64,000 bases of DNA from Flavobacteriaceae bacterium (lineage in GTDB: Bacteria; Bacteroidota; Bacteroidia; Flavobacteriales; Flavobacteriaceae): NCBI GenBank assembly GCA_947446635.1, contig CANFHF010000010.1:1-64000 (forward strand). Direction: 5' to 3'. The notes beneath the pieces were generated by a model. The model had not been told where the DNA came from. It did no database searches and saw nothing but the letters and a program-made list of their open reading frames with translations. This document shows positions 48,857-59,891 of the stretch, in pieces. A program made the translations under genes and the position numbers. Within the stretch, counting starts at the first letter, position 1. Every line of letters begins with the position of its first letter.

Positions 48857-50008
48857 TTAAATGATATTCTTTCGTTGTGCTTTCCACCATCTTTCGGGAA
48901 TTTCCTGATTACAGGCTCCCAAATATTCATCGTGTGAGCAAGGTAATAACGTGTTTTTCTTTAACTTATTATTACTATTTGAAATAAAAGGTATTTCTAT
49001 CCACCATCGGTCGGTTTTATTACTTTTATAAAACACCAATTCTTCCTCTTCTAAAGGTATAATATACTTGATGTAATTTTCTTTACTGCCAAAAGGATAT
49101 TCATTAGAACGGTAATGAAATCCCTCAATAAAATACCAAATAATTTGAGCTATTAAAACGGATTCTTGCTTAGTATTAGTGTGATTAAATATTCCTAAAA
49201 GTGAAACTTTATCACTTATGCCAGCGTATCTTGATAAGGAACAAATCTCTTTTCCATTAAACCCGTTCGGAGTGAATGTGATGTTATTTCCTGAATCAGA
49301 TGATTTTACAGCAGTTAAATCGATGCTAACTATATCAGCATCTCTAAAAACAGGCTCAGCAATTGCAATGTTATTGGAAACATCTCCTAATCGGTATGCG
49401 TCAAAAAATAATTTATCAATCAAATCGATTTCTTCCTGTGAATTATAATAAGTTTGAAATCCAACATTGCTGAAATTAAATAGATTATTGGGTTCTTCTA
49501 GTATTATCTTGGTCAAATAAGATTTGGCAGATATGGGATCACTTTCTTTTCCAAAATCAAACGTATTGTCAATCGAAACTAGATTTACCATTTGTTCCAA
49601 TTCGTCATATGCCCTATAAAGTGCATAGGTCAGATCTTGAGAACCACCTATAACAATAGGTATTATTTTTTTTTTGATTAAAGTCGAAACCACTTTTTTT
49701 AAAGCAAAATAAGTGTCATCACTTGAATTTCCTGCTAAAATATCTCCTAAATCGGCAATGGAAGCAGCCCAATTTCCGGGATACAGGGCGTACAATTCTT
49801 TTCGAATGGATGATAAATCCACTTCCTGGGTCTGGTTTATATCCCCGCGATTTTCCAAAACACCGATAATAGCAATTTTAATTTTGCTCAAATCAGGAAA
49901 GTTTTCCGTTGAATGAAACACTACTTTGCTTCCCAATTGCTGAGATGAAAATCCCTGAATCAATGGAAGTATTTCTTTGTCTAAAGGTTTTAGAAAATCC
50001 AACTCCAT
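48857..50008 (-). CDS. Arginase/formimidoylglutamase-family protein with degenerate metal-binding motifs
   Basis: Fold-level motifs retained (IPIVIGGSQDLTYAL, LVSIDNTFDFG, VSIDLTAVKSSDSG) but ligand His/Asp altered. Confidence 0.8.
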   Translation of the reverse strand: MELDFLKPLDKEILPLIQGFSSQQLGSKVVFHSTENFPDLSKIKIAIIGVLENRGDINQTQEVDLSSIRKELYALYPGNWAASIADLGDILAGNSSDDTYFALKKVVSTLIKKKIIPIVIGGSQDLTYALYRAYDELEQMVNLVSIDNTFDFGKESDPISAKSYLTKIILEEPNNLFNFSNVGFQTYYNSQEEIDLIDKLFFDAYRLGDVSNNIAIAEPVFRDADIVSIDLTAVKSSDSGNNITFTPNGFNGKEICSLSRYAGISDKVSLLGIFNHTNTKQESVLIAQIIWYFIEGFHYRSNEYPFGSKENYIKYIIPLEEEELVFYKSNKTDRWWIEIPFISNSNNKLKKNTLLPCSHDEYLGACNQEIPERWWKAQRKNII

Positions 50009-50009
50009 A

Positions 50010-52511
50010 TTATTTCTTTTTCGCTACTGTTTTCTTTGCAGCAGGTTTTTTTGCAGTTGTTTTTTTAGCTGGCGTTTTCTTAGCAATCATTTCTTGAACT
50101 TGTTCCAAAGTCAGTTTTGACGCCTCAATGTCTTTGCTTAATTCTATTTTGATTTTTCCTTTGGTAATTACGGATCTTCCCCAGCGGGCTTTTTCGACTA
50201 GTATTCCTTCTTCCTTCCAATGGTGTAAAACCTTGTCGATGTTTTTTTGTAATTTGTCATCTATCAATTCTTCGATGTCGGCTTGGGATAAATGATCAAA
50301 ATTGTATTTTTTAGAAACATTGATAAAAATGCCGTCCCATTTGATAAATGGGCCAAAACGACCAGTTCCTTTTTGAACACCTTCTCCTTTATAAATAGCT
50401 ATTGGCGCATCGGCTAAAGCTTTTTCATCAATTAATTCTTGGGCTCTTTTTAGAGTAATGCTTAAAGGATCTTCTCCTTTTGGTAAAGAAACAAAAGCAG
50501 CGCCATGGCGAATGTATGGGCCATAACGACCATTGCTAACTTCAACTTCTTCTCCTTTATAATTACCTAGATTTTTAGGCAATAAAAATAAATTTAAAAC
50601 CTCCTCCAGCGTAATGTTTCCAATATTTTGATCCGCCATTAAACTGGCGAATTTTTTTTCTTCGTCGTCAGCGGCTCCAATTTGAGCCATGGGGCCAAAT
50701 TTACCCAAACGAACAGAAACCGGTTTTCCTGATTCTGGATGTGTTCCTAAAATTCGTTCCCCGCTTTCTCTTTCCGCATTAGCTTCTACATCTTTCACCG
50801 TGGGGTGAAATTTATCGTAGAATTCTTGCATCATTTGAGTCCAATTCACGTTTCCTTCGGCAATTTCATCAAAGTCCTGTTCCACTTTGGCAGTGAAATT
50901 ATAATCCAAAATATTTTCAAAATTTTTGACCAAAAAATCCGTCACAATGGTTCCTATATCAGTTGGAACTAGTTTTCCTTTATCAGAACCCGTATTTTCT
51001 TTGAGTAATTTCTCGCCTACTTTCCCTGATTGTAAAGTCAGTTGGGTGTAATTCCGTTCTTGTCCGTCTAGATTTCCTTTTTCTACATAGTTTCTGTTGA
51101 TAATTGTAGAAATTGTTGGCGCATAAGTCGAGGGACGTCCAATGCCTAATTCTTCGAGTTTCTTTACCAAAGAAGCTTCGGTGTATCTTGCTGCTGCTCT
51201 CGAATATCTTTCGGTAGCTGTGATATAATTGTTGTGTAATTTTTCGTTGACTTTCATTGCGGGTAACAAGCCCTCTTGCTCTTCATCCTCATCGTCATGA
51301 CCTTCTAAATATACTTTCAAAAAACCTTCAAAAAGTAACACTTCGCCTGAAGCGGTGAAAATTTCACCATGGTTGTTCGCTTCAATTTTAACGTTGGTGC
51401 GTTCTAATTTTGCATCACTCATTTGCGAAGCCAAGGTTCTCTTCCAAATCAAATCATAAAGCCGCGCTTGGTCTCTGTCTATATTTACGGTGTGACGTGA
51501 CATGTCCGTAGGGCGAATTGCCTCATGCGCTTCCTGAGCGCCTTTGCTTTTATTGACAAAAGTTCTTGGTTTAGAAAATGCTACTCCGTATGATTTAATG
51601 ATTTCGGCTTGAGCGGCTTCCATCGCATCTTTTGACAAGTTCACGCTATCCGTTCTCATATAAGTAATGAGTCCCGCTTCGTACAACCGTTGTGCCAATT
51701 GCATCGTGATTCCAACAGGCAAATACAATTTCCTTGCAGCTTCTTGTTGTAAAGTCGAAGTGGTAAATGGACCAGTAGGTGATTTTTTGGTTGGTTTTGT
51801 TTCTAAATCCGAAACTTTATAGCTAGAGCCAATATTTTTGTTTAAAAAATCTTCGGCTTCTTTTTTTGTATTAAAATTCTTTGGCAATTTGGCCTTGAAT
51901 GACTTTCCGGCTTCATTAGTAAATTCGGCTACAACCGAATAGGAGGCCGTGGCTTTAAAGTTTTTAATTTCACGTTCTCGCTCCACAATCAAACGAACTG
52001 ATACTGATTGTACGCGCCCAGCAGAAAGCCCTCCTTTTATTTTTCTCCATAAAACAGGAGATAATTCATATCCCACTAATCGGTCCAAAACACGCCGGGC
52101 TTGTTGCGCATTAACCAAATTATAATCTATTTCACGCGGATTTTCAATGGCTTTTAGAATCGCAGATTTCGTAATTTCGTGAAAAACAATACGCTTGGTT
52201 TTGCTTTTATCCAATTTTAATTCTTCGGCAAGATGCCAGGAAATAGCTTCTCCTTCACGATCCTCATCACTAGCTAGCCAAACCATTTCGGCATTCTTGG
52301 CTAAGGTTTTTAGTTTAGAGACCAAGGCTTTTTTATCGGCAGAAACTTCATATTTTGGTTTAAAACCATTGGCTACATCTACGCCAATTTCCTTGGAAGG
52401 TAAGTCGGCAATGTGTCCATAACTGGATTCTACTTGGTAGTCGCTTCCCAAAAATTTCTCAATTGTTTTGGCCTTTGCAGGGGACTCCACGATAACTAAA
52501 TTCTTTGCCAT
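50010..52511 (-). CDS. topA: DNA topoisomerase I with lysine/alanine-rich C-terminal tail
   Basis: MAKNLVIVESPAKAKTIEKFLG, TOPRIM DEDREGEAISWHLAEEL, TYMRTDS active site, tail KKTPAKKTTAKKPAAKKTVAKKK. Confidence 0.97.
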   Translation of the reverse strand: MAKNLVIVESPAKAKTIEKFLGSDYQVESSYGHIADLPSKEIGVDVANGFKPKYEVSADKKALVSKLKTLAKNAEMVWLASDEDREGEAISWHLAEELKLDKSKTKRIVFHEITKSAILKAIENPREIDYNLVNAQQARRVLDRLVGYELSPVLWRKIKGGLSAGRVQSVSVRLIVEREREIKNFKATASYSVVAEFTNEAGKSFKAKLPKNFNTKKEAEDFLNKNIGSSYKVSDLETKPTKKSPTGPFTTSTLQQEAARKLYLPVGITMQLAQRLYEAGLITYMRTDSVNLSKDAMEAAQAEIIKSYGVAFSKPRTFVNKSKGAQEAHEAIRPTDMSRHTVNIDRDQARLYDLIWKRTLASQMSDAKLERTNVKIEANNHGEIFTASGEVLLFEGFLKVYLEGHDDEDEEQEGLLPAMKVNEKLHNNYITATERYSRAAARYTEASLVKKLEELGIGRPSTYAPTISTIINRNYVEKGNLDGQERNYTQLTLQSGKVGEKLLKENTGSDKGKLVPTDIGTIVTDFLVKNFENILDYNFTAKVEQDFDEIAEGNVNWTQMMQEFYDKFHPTVKDVEANAERESGERILGTHPESGKPVSVRLGKFGPMAQIGAADDEEKKFASLMADQNIGNITLEEVLNLFLLPKNLGNYKGEEVEVSNGRYGPYIRHGAAFVSLPKGEDPLSITLKRAQELIDEKALADAPIAIYKGEGVQKGTGRFGPFIKWDGIFINVSKKYNFDHLSQADIEELIDDKLQKNIDKVLHHWKEEGILVEKARWGRSVITKGKIKIELSKDIEASKLTLEQVQEMIAKKTPAKKTTAKKPAAKKTVAKKK

Positions 52512-52732
52512 AGGGATGTTTTTCTTGCGCAAAAGTAAAAGATTTTTTTAAATTTCGAGTTTTTTAAGTTTTAAAAGTGAATATAATATTTTAACAATAG
52601 ATTTCAATAGATTTCAATTGCATGATTTAATAAAGTATAAATATGGGTCAATTTCATTTATTTTTAATCCACATAATTTAAATTACTGTTAATTCTTCGT
52701 CTGACATCTTGTCATATTTATTGAAATTATCT

Positions 52733-52740
52733 TATCTTTG
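52733..52740 (+). promoter_or_regulatory. Candidate Bacteroidota -7 box (TAnnTTTG) for miaB
   Basis: TATCTTTG with TTG at 52709; start codon at 52758. Confidence 0.5.
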
Positions 52741-52757
52741 TGCTTTGAAAACACACG

Positions 52758-54203
52758 ATGGAAAAGAGTATAGATGAAAGTAAGCAAGGCGAAAGTCTTG
52801 TTCTAGAATACAATCCCGAAAACACCAAAAAACTTTTTATAGAAAGTTACGGCTGTGCAATGAATTTTTCGGATAGCGAAATCGTGGCTTCCATTTTATC
52901 AGCCAACGGATACAATACTACGCAAACTTTAGAAGAGGCCGATTTGGTTTTGGTCAACACCTGTTCTATTAGAGACAAAGCAGAGCAAACTATTCGAAAA
53001 CGTTTAGAAAAATACAACGCCGTGAAGCGTGTTAATCCAAAAATGAAAGTTGGGGTTTTGGGCTGTATGGCAGAACGTTTGAAAAGCCAGTTCTTAGAGG
53101 AAGAAAAAATCGTAGACCTTGTAGTTGGTCCAGACGCTTATAAAGATTTACCTAATTTATTATCAGAAGTTTCAGCAGGGCGCGATGCGATTAACGTGAT
53201 TTTGTCGAAAGATGAAACGTATGGCGACATTTCGCCTGTGCGTTTAATGAGTAATGGAATTACGGCTTTAGTTTCCATCACTCGGGGTTGCGACAATATG
53301 TGTACGTTTTGCGTGGTGCCTTTTACTCGTGGTAGAGAACGCAGTAGGGAGCCGCAAAGCATTATGAAAGAAATTCAGGACTTGTGGGATAAAGGTTTTA
53401 AAGAAATTACACTTTTGGGGCAAAATGTAGACAGTTTCCTTTGGTATGGAGGCGGACTAAAGAAAGATTTTACCAACGCTTCTGAAATGCAAAAATCAAC
53501 TGCGGTTGATTTTGACCAATTATTAGAAATGGTGGCTATGGGTTTTCCAAAAATGCGGATTCGATTTTCAACTTCAAATCCTCAGGATATGCACGAAAGT
53601 GTGTTACACGTGATTGCAAAACATGATAATATTTGCAAGCATATTCACTTGCCAGTACAGTCAGGAAGCAATCGAATTCTAAAGGAAATGAATCGTTTGC
53701 ATACTCGGGAAGAATACATGAATTTGATTGATAAAATTAGAACAATAGTTCCCAACGCTTCTATTTCGCAAGATATGATTTCCGGTTTTCCAACTGAAAC
53801 AGAGCAAGATCATCAAGATACTTTGAGTTTAATGGATTACGTCAAATATAATTTTGGGTATATGTACTCCTATTCTGAACGCCCGGGAACATTAGCCGAA
53901 CGAAAAATGGAAGATGATGTTCCTGAAGTAACCAAATTGCGAAGACTCCAGGAAATTGTAGATTTACAACAACAAAATTCTTGGTATCGCAGTCAGGAAT
54001 TTATCGGTCAAATTGTAGAAGTTTTGGTTGAAAAAATTTCAAAAAAATCAATTGAAGAATTTTCAGGAAGAAATTCTCAAAACATCACAGTAGTTTTTCC
54101 AAAAGAGAATTTTAAAATTGGTGATTTTGTGAATGTCAAAATTACGAGTTGCACTAGCGGAACTTTAAAAGGAGAAGCGGTTGGTTTGAGTGAGATGAAT
54201 TAA
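52758..54203 (+). CDS. miaB: tRNA-2-methylthio-N6-dimethylallyladenosine synthase MiaB
   Basis: FIESYGCAMNFSDSEIVASIL, TRGCDNMCTFCVVPFTRGRERSR (CxxxCxxC), HLPVQSGSNRILKEMNR, YSYSERPGT. Confidence 0.97.
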   Translation: MEKSIDESKQGESLVLEYNPENTKKLFIESYGCAMNFSDSEIVASILSANGYNTTQTLEEADLVLVNTCSIRDKAEQTIRKRLEKYNAVKRVNPKMKVGVLGCMAERLKSQFLEEEKIVDLVVGPDAYKDLPNLLSEVSAGRDAINVILSKDETYGDISPVRLMSNGITALVSITRGCDNMCTFCVVPFTRGRERSREPQSIMKEIQDLWDKGFKEITLLGQNVDSFLWYGGGLKKDFTNASEMQKSTAVDFDQLLEMVAMGFPKMRIRFSTSNPQDMHESVLHVIAKHDNICKHIHLPVQSGSNRILKEMNRLHTREEYMNLIDKIRTIVPNASISQDMISGFPTETEQDHQDTLSLMDYVKYNFGYMYSYSERPGTLAERKMEDDVPEVTKLRRLQEIVDLQQQNSWYRSQEFIGQIVEVLVEKISKKSIEEFSGRNSQNITVVFPKENFKIGDFVNVKITSCTSGTLKGEAVGLSEMN

Positions 54204-54208
54204 AAATA

Positions 54209-54264
54209 GTTTAAAGTTTAAGGTTCAAAGTTTCACTTTATCGAGAGAACTTTAAACTTTAAAC
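54209..54264. repeat. Intergenic inverted word-repeat (gtttaaagtttaaggttcaaagttt ... aactttaaactttaaac)
   Basis: Direct reading of the miaB-54289 intergenic region. Confidence 0.75.
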
Positions 54265-54288
54265 AAAGAATAATTTAAACAAAAAATT

Positions 54289-55545
54289 ATGGAAACAGTT
54301 CAATCAATAAAACAACGATTCGAGATTATTGGGAATGACCCTAAACTCAATCGCGCGATAGAAAAAGCTATTCAGGTGGCTCCCACTGATATTTCGGTAC
54401 TAGTTGTGGGGGAAAGTGGGGTTGGAAAAGAAAGCATCCCAAAAATTATCCATACACTTTCACATAGAAAACACGGAAAATATATTGCCGTAAACTGTGG
54501 CGCCATACCAGAAGGAACCATTGATAGTGAACTTTTTGGCCATGAAAAAGGTTCTTTTACAGGCGCGACTGGAACTCGTGAAGGTTATTTTGAAGTGGCG
54601 AGTGGAGGGACAATATTTCTGGATGAAGTGGGCGAGTTGCCCTTGACAACACAAGTACGATTGCTTCGTGTTTTAGAAAATGGCGAGTTTATAAAAGTGG
54701 GTTCGTCACAAGTGCAAAAAACAAATGTGCGAATTGTGGCTGCTACCAATGTGAATTTATTTGACGCTATCGAAAAAGGGAAATTCCGGGAAGATTTGTA
54801 TTATCGATTGAGTACAGTAGACATAACGCTGCCGCCTTTGCGCGATCGAAAGGAAGATATTCATTTGTTGTTTAGGAAATTTGCAGCCGATTTTGCCCAA
54901 AAATATAAAATGCCTCCTATTAAATTGGACGATAATGCGGTTCATTTATTACAAAAATTTCGATGGAGTGGTAATATTAGACAATTGCGAAACGTTGCCG
55001 AGCAGATTTCTGTTTTGGAGACCAATCGTGATATCAATGTGACAACATTGCAATCGTATTTGCCATCTGAAGGAAGTAATTTGCCATCGGTTATAAAAGA
55101 TCGCAAAAACGAAAACGAGTTCAATACCGAGAGAGAAATTTTGTACAAAGTGCTTTTTGATATGAAAAGCGATTTACACGATTTGAAAAAGTTAACCTTG
55201 GAATTGATGCAAAACGGAGGCGCGAAAGTCCAAGAAACAAATTCGAACCTAATCAAAAAAATCTATGGTTCTAATGGAGATGATAGCGAAATAGATTTTG
55301 AAGAAGAACCAAGAACCGCCGTTATTACTAGTCCAACCAATGAAAATAATTATCAAGAGCAAGATGAAAATTACCAATTTTCCGAAAGTATTGAAGAGGA
55401 AGAAGTATTGAGATTAGAGCAAAAAGAAGTTGAAATGATAAAAAAATCTTTGGAAAAAAATAAAGGGAAGCGAAAAATAGCAGCCGATGAATTAGGGATT
55501 TCAGAGCGAACACTCTACCGAAAAATAAAACAGTTTGATCTTTAA
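54289..55545 (+). CDS. Sigma-54 interaction (AAA+) transcriptional regulator with Fis-type HTH
   Basis: VGESGVGKESIPKIIH, FGHEKGSFTGATGTREGYFEVASGGTIFLDEVGELP, C-terminal KRKIAADELGISERTLYRKIKQF. Confidence 0.95.
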   Translation: METVQSIKQRFEIIGNDPKLNRAIEKAIQVAPTDISVLVVGESGVGKESIPKIIHTLSHRKHGKYIAVNCGAIPEGTIDSELFGHEKGSFTGATGTREGYFEVASGGTIFLDEVGELPLTTQVRLLRVLENGEFIKVGSSQVQKTNVRIVAATNVNLFDAIEKGKFREDLYYRLSTVDITLPPLRDRKEDIHLLFRKFAADFAQKYKMPPIKLDDNAVHLLQKFRWSGNIRQLRNVAEQISVLETNRDINVTTLQSYLPSEGSNLPSVIKDRKNENEFNTEREILYKVLFDMKSDLHDLKKLTLELMQNGGAKVQETNSNLIKKIYGSNGDDSEIDFEEEPRTAVITSPTNENNYQEQDENYQFSESIEEEEVLRLEQKEVEMIKKSLEKNKGKRKIAADELGISERTLYRKIKQFDL

Positions 55546-55548
55546 AAA

Positions 55549-56082
55549 TTGAATATCTTTGACTTTTTTAAATTCAAAATGAGACACCTATACAATAGTT
55601 TTGCATTTATTATTCTTTTGGCATTTAGCAGTTGCTCTGTTTATAATTTTACTGGAACTGGAAAAATTGATGCAAAAACGTTTCAGGTAAATTATTTTCA
55701 AAATGATGCTGAGTTAGTTGAGCCTGGAATTGAACGGACATTTACCTTAGAATTACAAGATATTATCCAAAATCAAACCAATTTGAATTTGGTCAAAACT
55801 GGAGCTGATTTAACTTACGAAGGAGAAATCACAGATTACAGAATAAGCCCAATGACCGCATCGGCAGACCAGCAAGCTTCACAAAATAGATTGACTATTA
55901 GGATAAATGTTAGGTTTACCAATAAAAATAAAGAAGCCGATAATTTCGATAAAAAATTCGATTTTTACTATGATTACCCTGCCAAACAGCAACTTACGGG
56001 AGCTGTTTTAAATGGTGCCATAAAAGTTATTTTTGAAAGAATAACACAAGATATATTTAATGAGTCTTTAGCAAAATGGTAA
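55549..56082 (+). CDS. lptE: LptE family lipoprotein (start probably at 55579)
   Basis: MRHLYNSFAFIILLAFSSCSVYNFTGTGKIDAKTFQVNYFQNDA...NGAIKVIFERITQDIFNESLAKW. Confidence 0.8.
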   Translation: MNIFDFFKFKMRHLYNSFAFIILLAFSSCSVYNFTGTGKIDAKTFQVNYFQNDAELVEPGIERTFTLELQDIIQNQTNLNLVKTGADLTYEGEITDYRISPMTASADQQASQNRLTIRINVRFTNKNKEADNFDKKFDFYYDYPAKQQLTGAVLNGAIKVIFERITQDIFNESLAKW

Positions 56083-56160
56083 TAAGCAGATGGCAGTATT
56101 CTAGCTATAGTTTTTGAGTAAATCCAAATTATTGCTTAAATATGAAAATAAAATCTAAAA

Positions 56161-57006
56161 ATGAATGTAACTGATTATACTTATTTGATTAACAAACCAA
56201 GCGCGATCAATGAAAAACAAATTGACGCCTTGGGAAAAGTACTCGATGAATTCCCTTATTTTCAAAGCGCTAGAACATTGCGTTTGAAGGGGTTATATAA
56301 TCAAGATAGTTTTAAGTATAATTATGCCTTAAAAGTTTCTGCAGCCTATACCACTGACCGCACAGTTTTGTTTGATTTTATTACCTCGGATACCTTTGTT
56401 GCTATCCAGAAAGGATTGTATGACAAAAAAATACTCGAGCTTCTTGATATTAGTGTTGTAGATAGTGAACAAGTGCATTTAGAAATAAAACTAGAGGCAA
56501 ACACGAATAGTATAGAACAGTCTATTCTCACGTCTATAAATAGGGCTTTTGAGACAGATGAAAACACAAAAACTGCGGTCGAAAAACTAGATATTGGAAC
56601 GCCGTTGGATTTTTCTGTTAACGAAAAACATTCTTTTCAGGAATGGCTTCAGCTCTCTAGAATAGAGCCTATCGTTAGAGAAAAAGAAAATGTAACTGAT
56701 GTAGAAACCTCGTTAATGGAGTCTGGTAAAAAGACAAAAGCGGAATTGATTGATACGTTTATTGAAACTAGCCCCAAGATCTCTCCAGTAAGAAAAGATG
56801 CTTTTTCATCAACTTATTCTGAATCAACCCATGTGGATACAACCTCTTTAATGACCGAAACTTTAGCCAGAGTCTATTTGGAACAAAAAAAATATCAAAA
56901 AGCGATTCAAGCCTATGAAATATTAATTTTGAAATATCCAGAAAAAAGTAGTTTCTTTGCAGACCGTATTTCGGATATTAAGATTTTACAACAAAATAAC
57001 AAATAA
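56161..57006 (+). CDS. TPR-like hypothetical protein
   Basis: C-terminal LARVYLEQKKYQKAIQAYEILILKYPEKSSFFADRI resembles a TPR; lies between lptE and secG. Confidence 0.75.
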   Translation: MNVTDYTYLINKPSAINEKQIDALGKVLDEFPYFQSARTLRLKGLYNQDSFKYNYALKVSAAYTTDRTVLFDFITSDTFVAIQKGLYDKKILELLDISVVDSEQVHLEIKLEANTNSIEQSILTSINRAFETDENTKTAVEKLDIGTPLDFSVNEKHSFQEWLQLSRIEPIVREKENVTDVETSLMESGKKTKAELIDTFIETSPKISPVRKDAFSSTYSESTHVDTTSLMTETLARVYLEQKKYQKAIQAYEILILKYPEKSSFFADRISDIKILQQNNK

Positions 57007-57009
57007 ACA

Positions 57010-57360
57010 ATGAGCACATTTTCAATTTTTTTAGTTTTAATTACAATAGTTTGCTTTCTATTGATTGTAGTAATAATGGTTCAAAACCCAAAAGGCGGAG
57101 GATTATCATCCGCAATAGGGGGTTCTCAAATGTTAGGTGGTGTGCAGAAAACTACAGACTTTTTAGATAAAAGTACTTGGACATTAGCTACAATATTAAT
57201 TGCGCTAATACTACTTTCTAGTTTAAGTTTTGGAGGATCATTGAGTGATGATGATTCTAAAATTATAGACAAAACAGAATCTGTAGTGCCTGTTAGCACT
57301 GATGCAAAAAAATCAGCTCCAGTTCAAAACACACCTGCTGCTGAACCGGCAAAAAAATAA
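57010..57360 (+). CDS. secG: Preprotein translocase subunit SecG
   Basis: VIMVQNPKGGGLSSAIGGSQMLGGVQKTTDFLDKSTWTLA. Confidence 0.94.
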   Translation: MSTFSIFLVLITIVCFLLIVVIMVQNPKGGGLSSAIGGSQMLGGVQKTTDFLDKSTWTLATILIALILLSSLSFGGSLSDDDSKIIDKTESVVPVSTDAKKSAPVQNTPAAEPAKK

Positions 57361-57382
57361 TTTTATTTCAAAAACATATTGA

Positions 57383-57414
57383 ATGCCAGCCTGTCTAAGC
57401 TGGCATTTTTTTTT
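57383..57414 (+). terminator. Rho-independent terminator after secG
   Basis: atgccagc-ctgtctaa-gctggcat followed by T8+. Confidence 0.85.
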
Positions 57415-57500
57415 AAGAAAAAATGTCAGGTTTTAGCAGTTGGCATAATTTCTGAAATCCAATTCTTATCAAATTAATACTAACAAAATATCACATCATT

Positions 57501-57776
57501 ATGGCTTTAAATATTAAACCGCTTTCAGACCGAGTTCTTATTGAACCTGTTGCTGCCGAAACTAAAACTGCTTCAGGAATTTTTATTCCAGATACTGCAA
57601 AAGAAAAACCACAAAAAGGAACTGTAGTTGCTGTTGGAAAAGGAACAAAAGAGCATGAAATGACTGTAAAAAATGGTGATACCGTACTTTACGGAAAATA
57701 TGCAGGCACTGAATTAAAATTAGAAGGAAAAGATTATTTGATTATGCGTGAAGACGATATTCTTGCAATTATATAA
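57501..57776 (+). CDS. groES: Co-chaperonin GroES
   Basis: [45 protein letters not shown]. Confidence 0.97.
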   Translation: MALNIKPLSDRVLIEPVAAETKTASGIFIPDTAKEKPQKGTVVAVGKGTKEHEMTVKNGDTVLYGKYAGTELKLEGKDYLIMREDDILAII

Positions 57777-57781
57777 TATAA

Positions 57782-59446
<1,665 letters not shown>

Positions 59447-59513
59447 AATTCACTCCCTGATGTTTTCCGATTTTTCAACCGGCCAAATAAATCTATGACT
59501 AAATATTCAAAAA

Positions 59514-59541
59514 AGCCGAAGTAAAAAAACTTCGGTTTTTT
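59514..59541 (+). terminator. Rho-independent terminator after groEL
   Basis: ccgaagt-aaaaaa-acttcgg followed by a T-run. Confidence 0.8.
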
Positions 59542-59874
59542 ATGTTTTAAAAACACTGTCTATTAAAGCATTTCGGCAAGGTTTATTTGTATTAAAATAC
59601 GGAAAAGCCGTAAATTAAAACAAATATAAAAACACTAAATTTGCTTTAAATTAATTTTTTTAATGCTTTAATACTACTGCAAAATCATTGTTTGTAACTT
59701 TGTGAATTATTTGTTTTGTCAGAATCAATCAACGGATTATTTATGAAGTAAATTTACTTATTCATGTATATACAAAAGCATATCAAATAATCAAAAATTA
59801 TAATAGAATTTTAATCCTTATGCCAAATAATAATAACATTTTTATTTTTAAAATCACAAATAATTAATTTTCAT

Positions 59875-59880
59875 AGGAGG
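59875..59880 (+). promoter_or_regulatory. Canonical Shine-Dalgarno AGGAGG upstream of manC
   Basis: aggagg aaggtaaatag ATG, 11-nt spacer. Confidence 0.7.
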
Positions 59881-59891
59881 AAGGTAAATAG

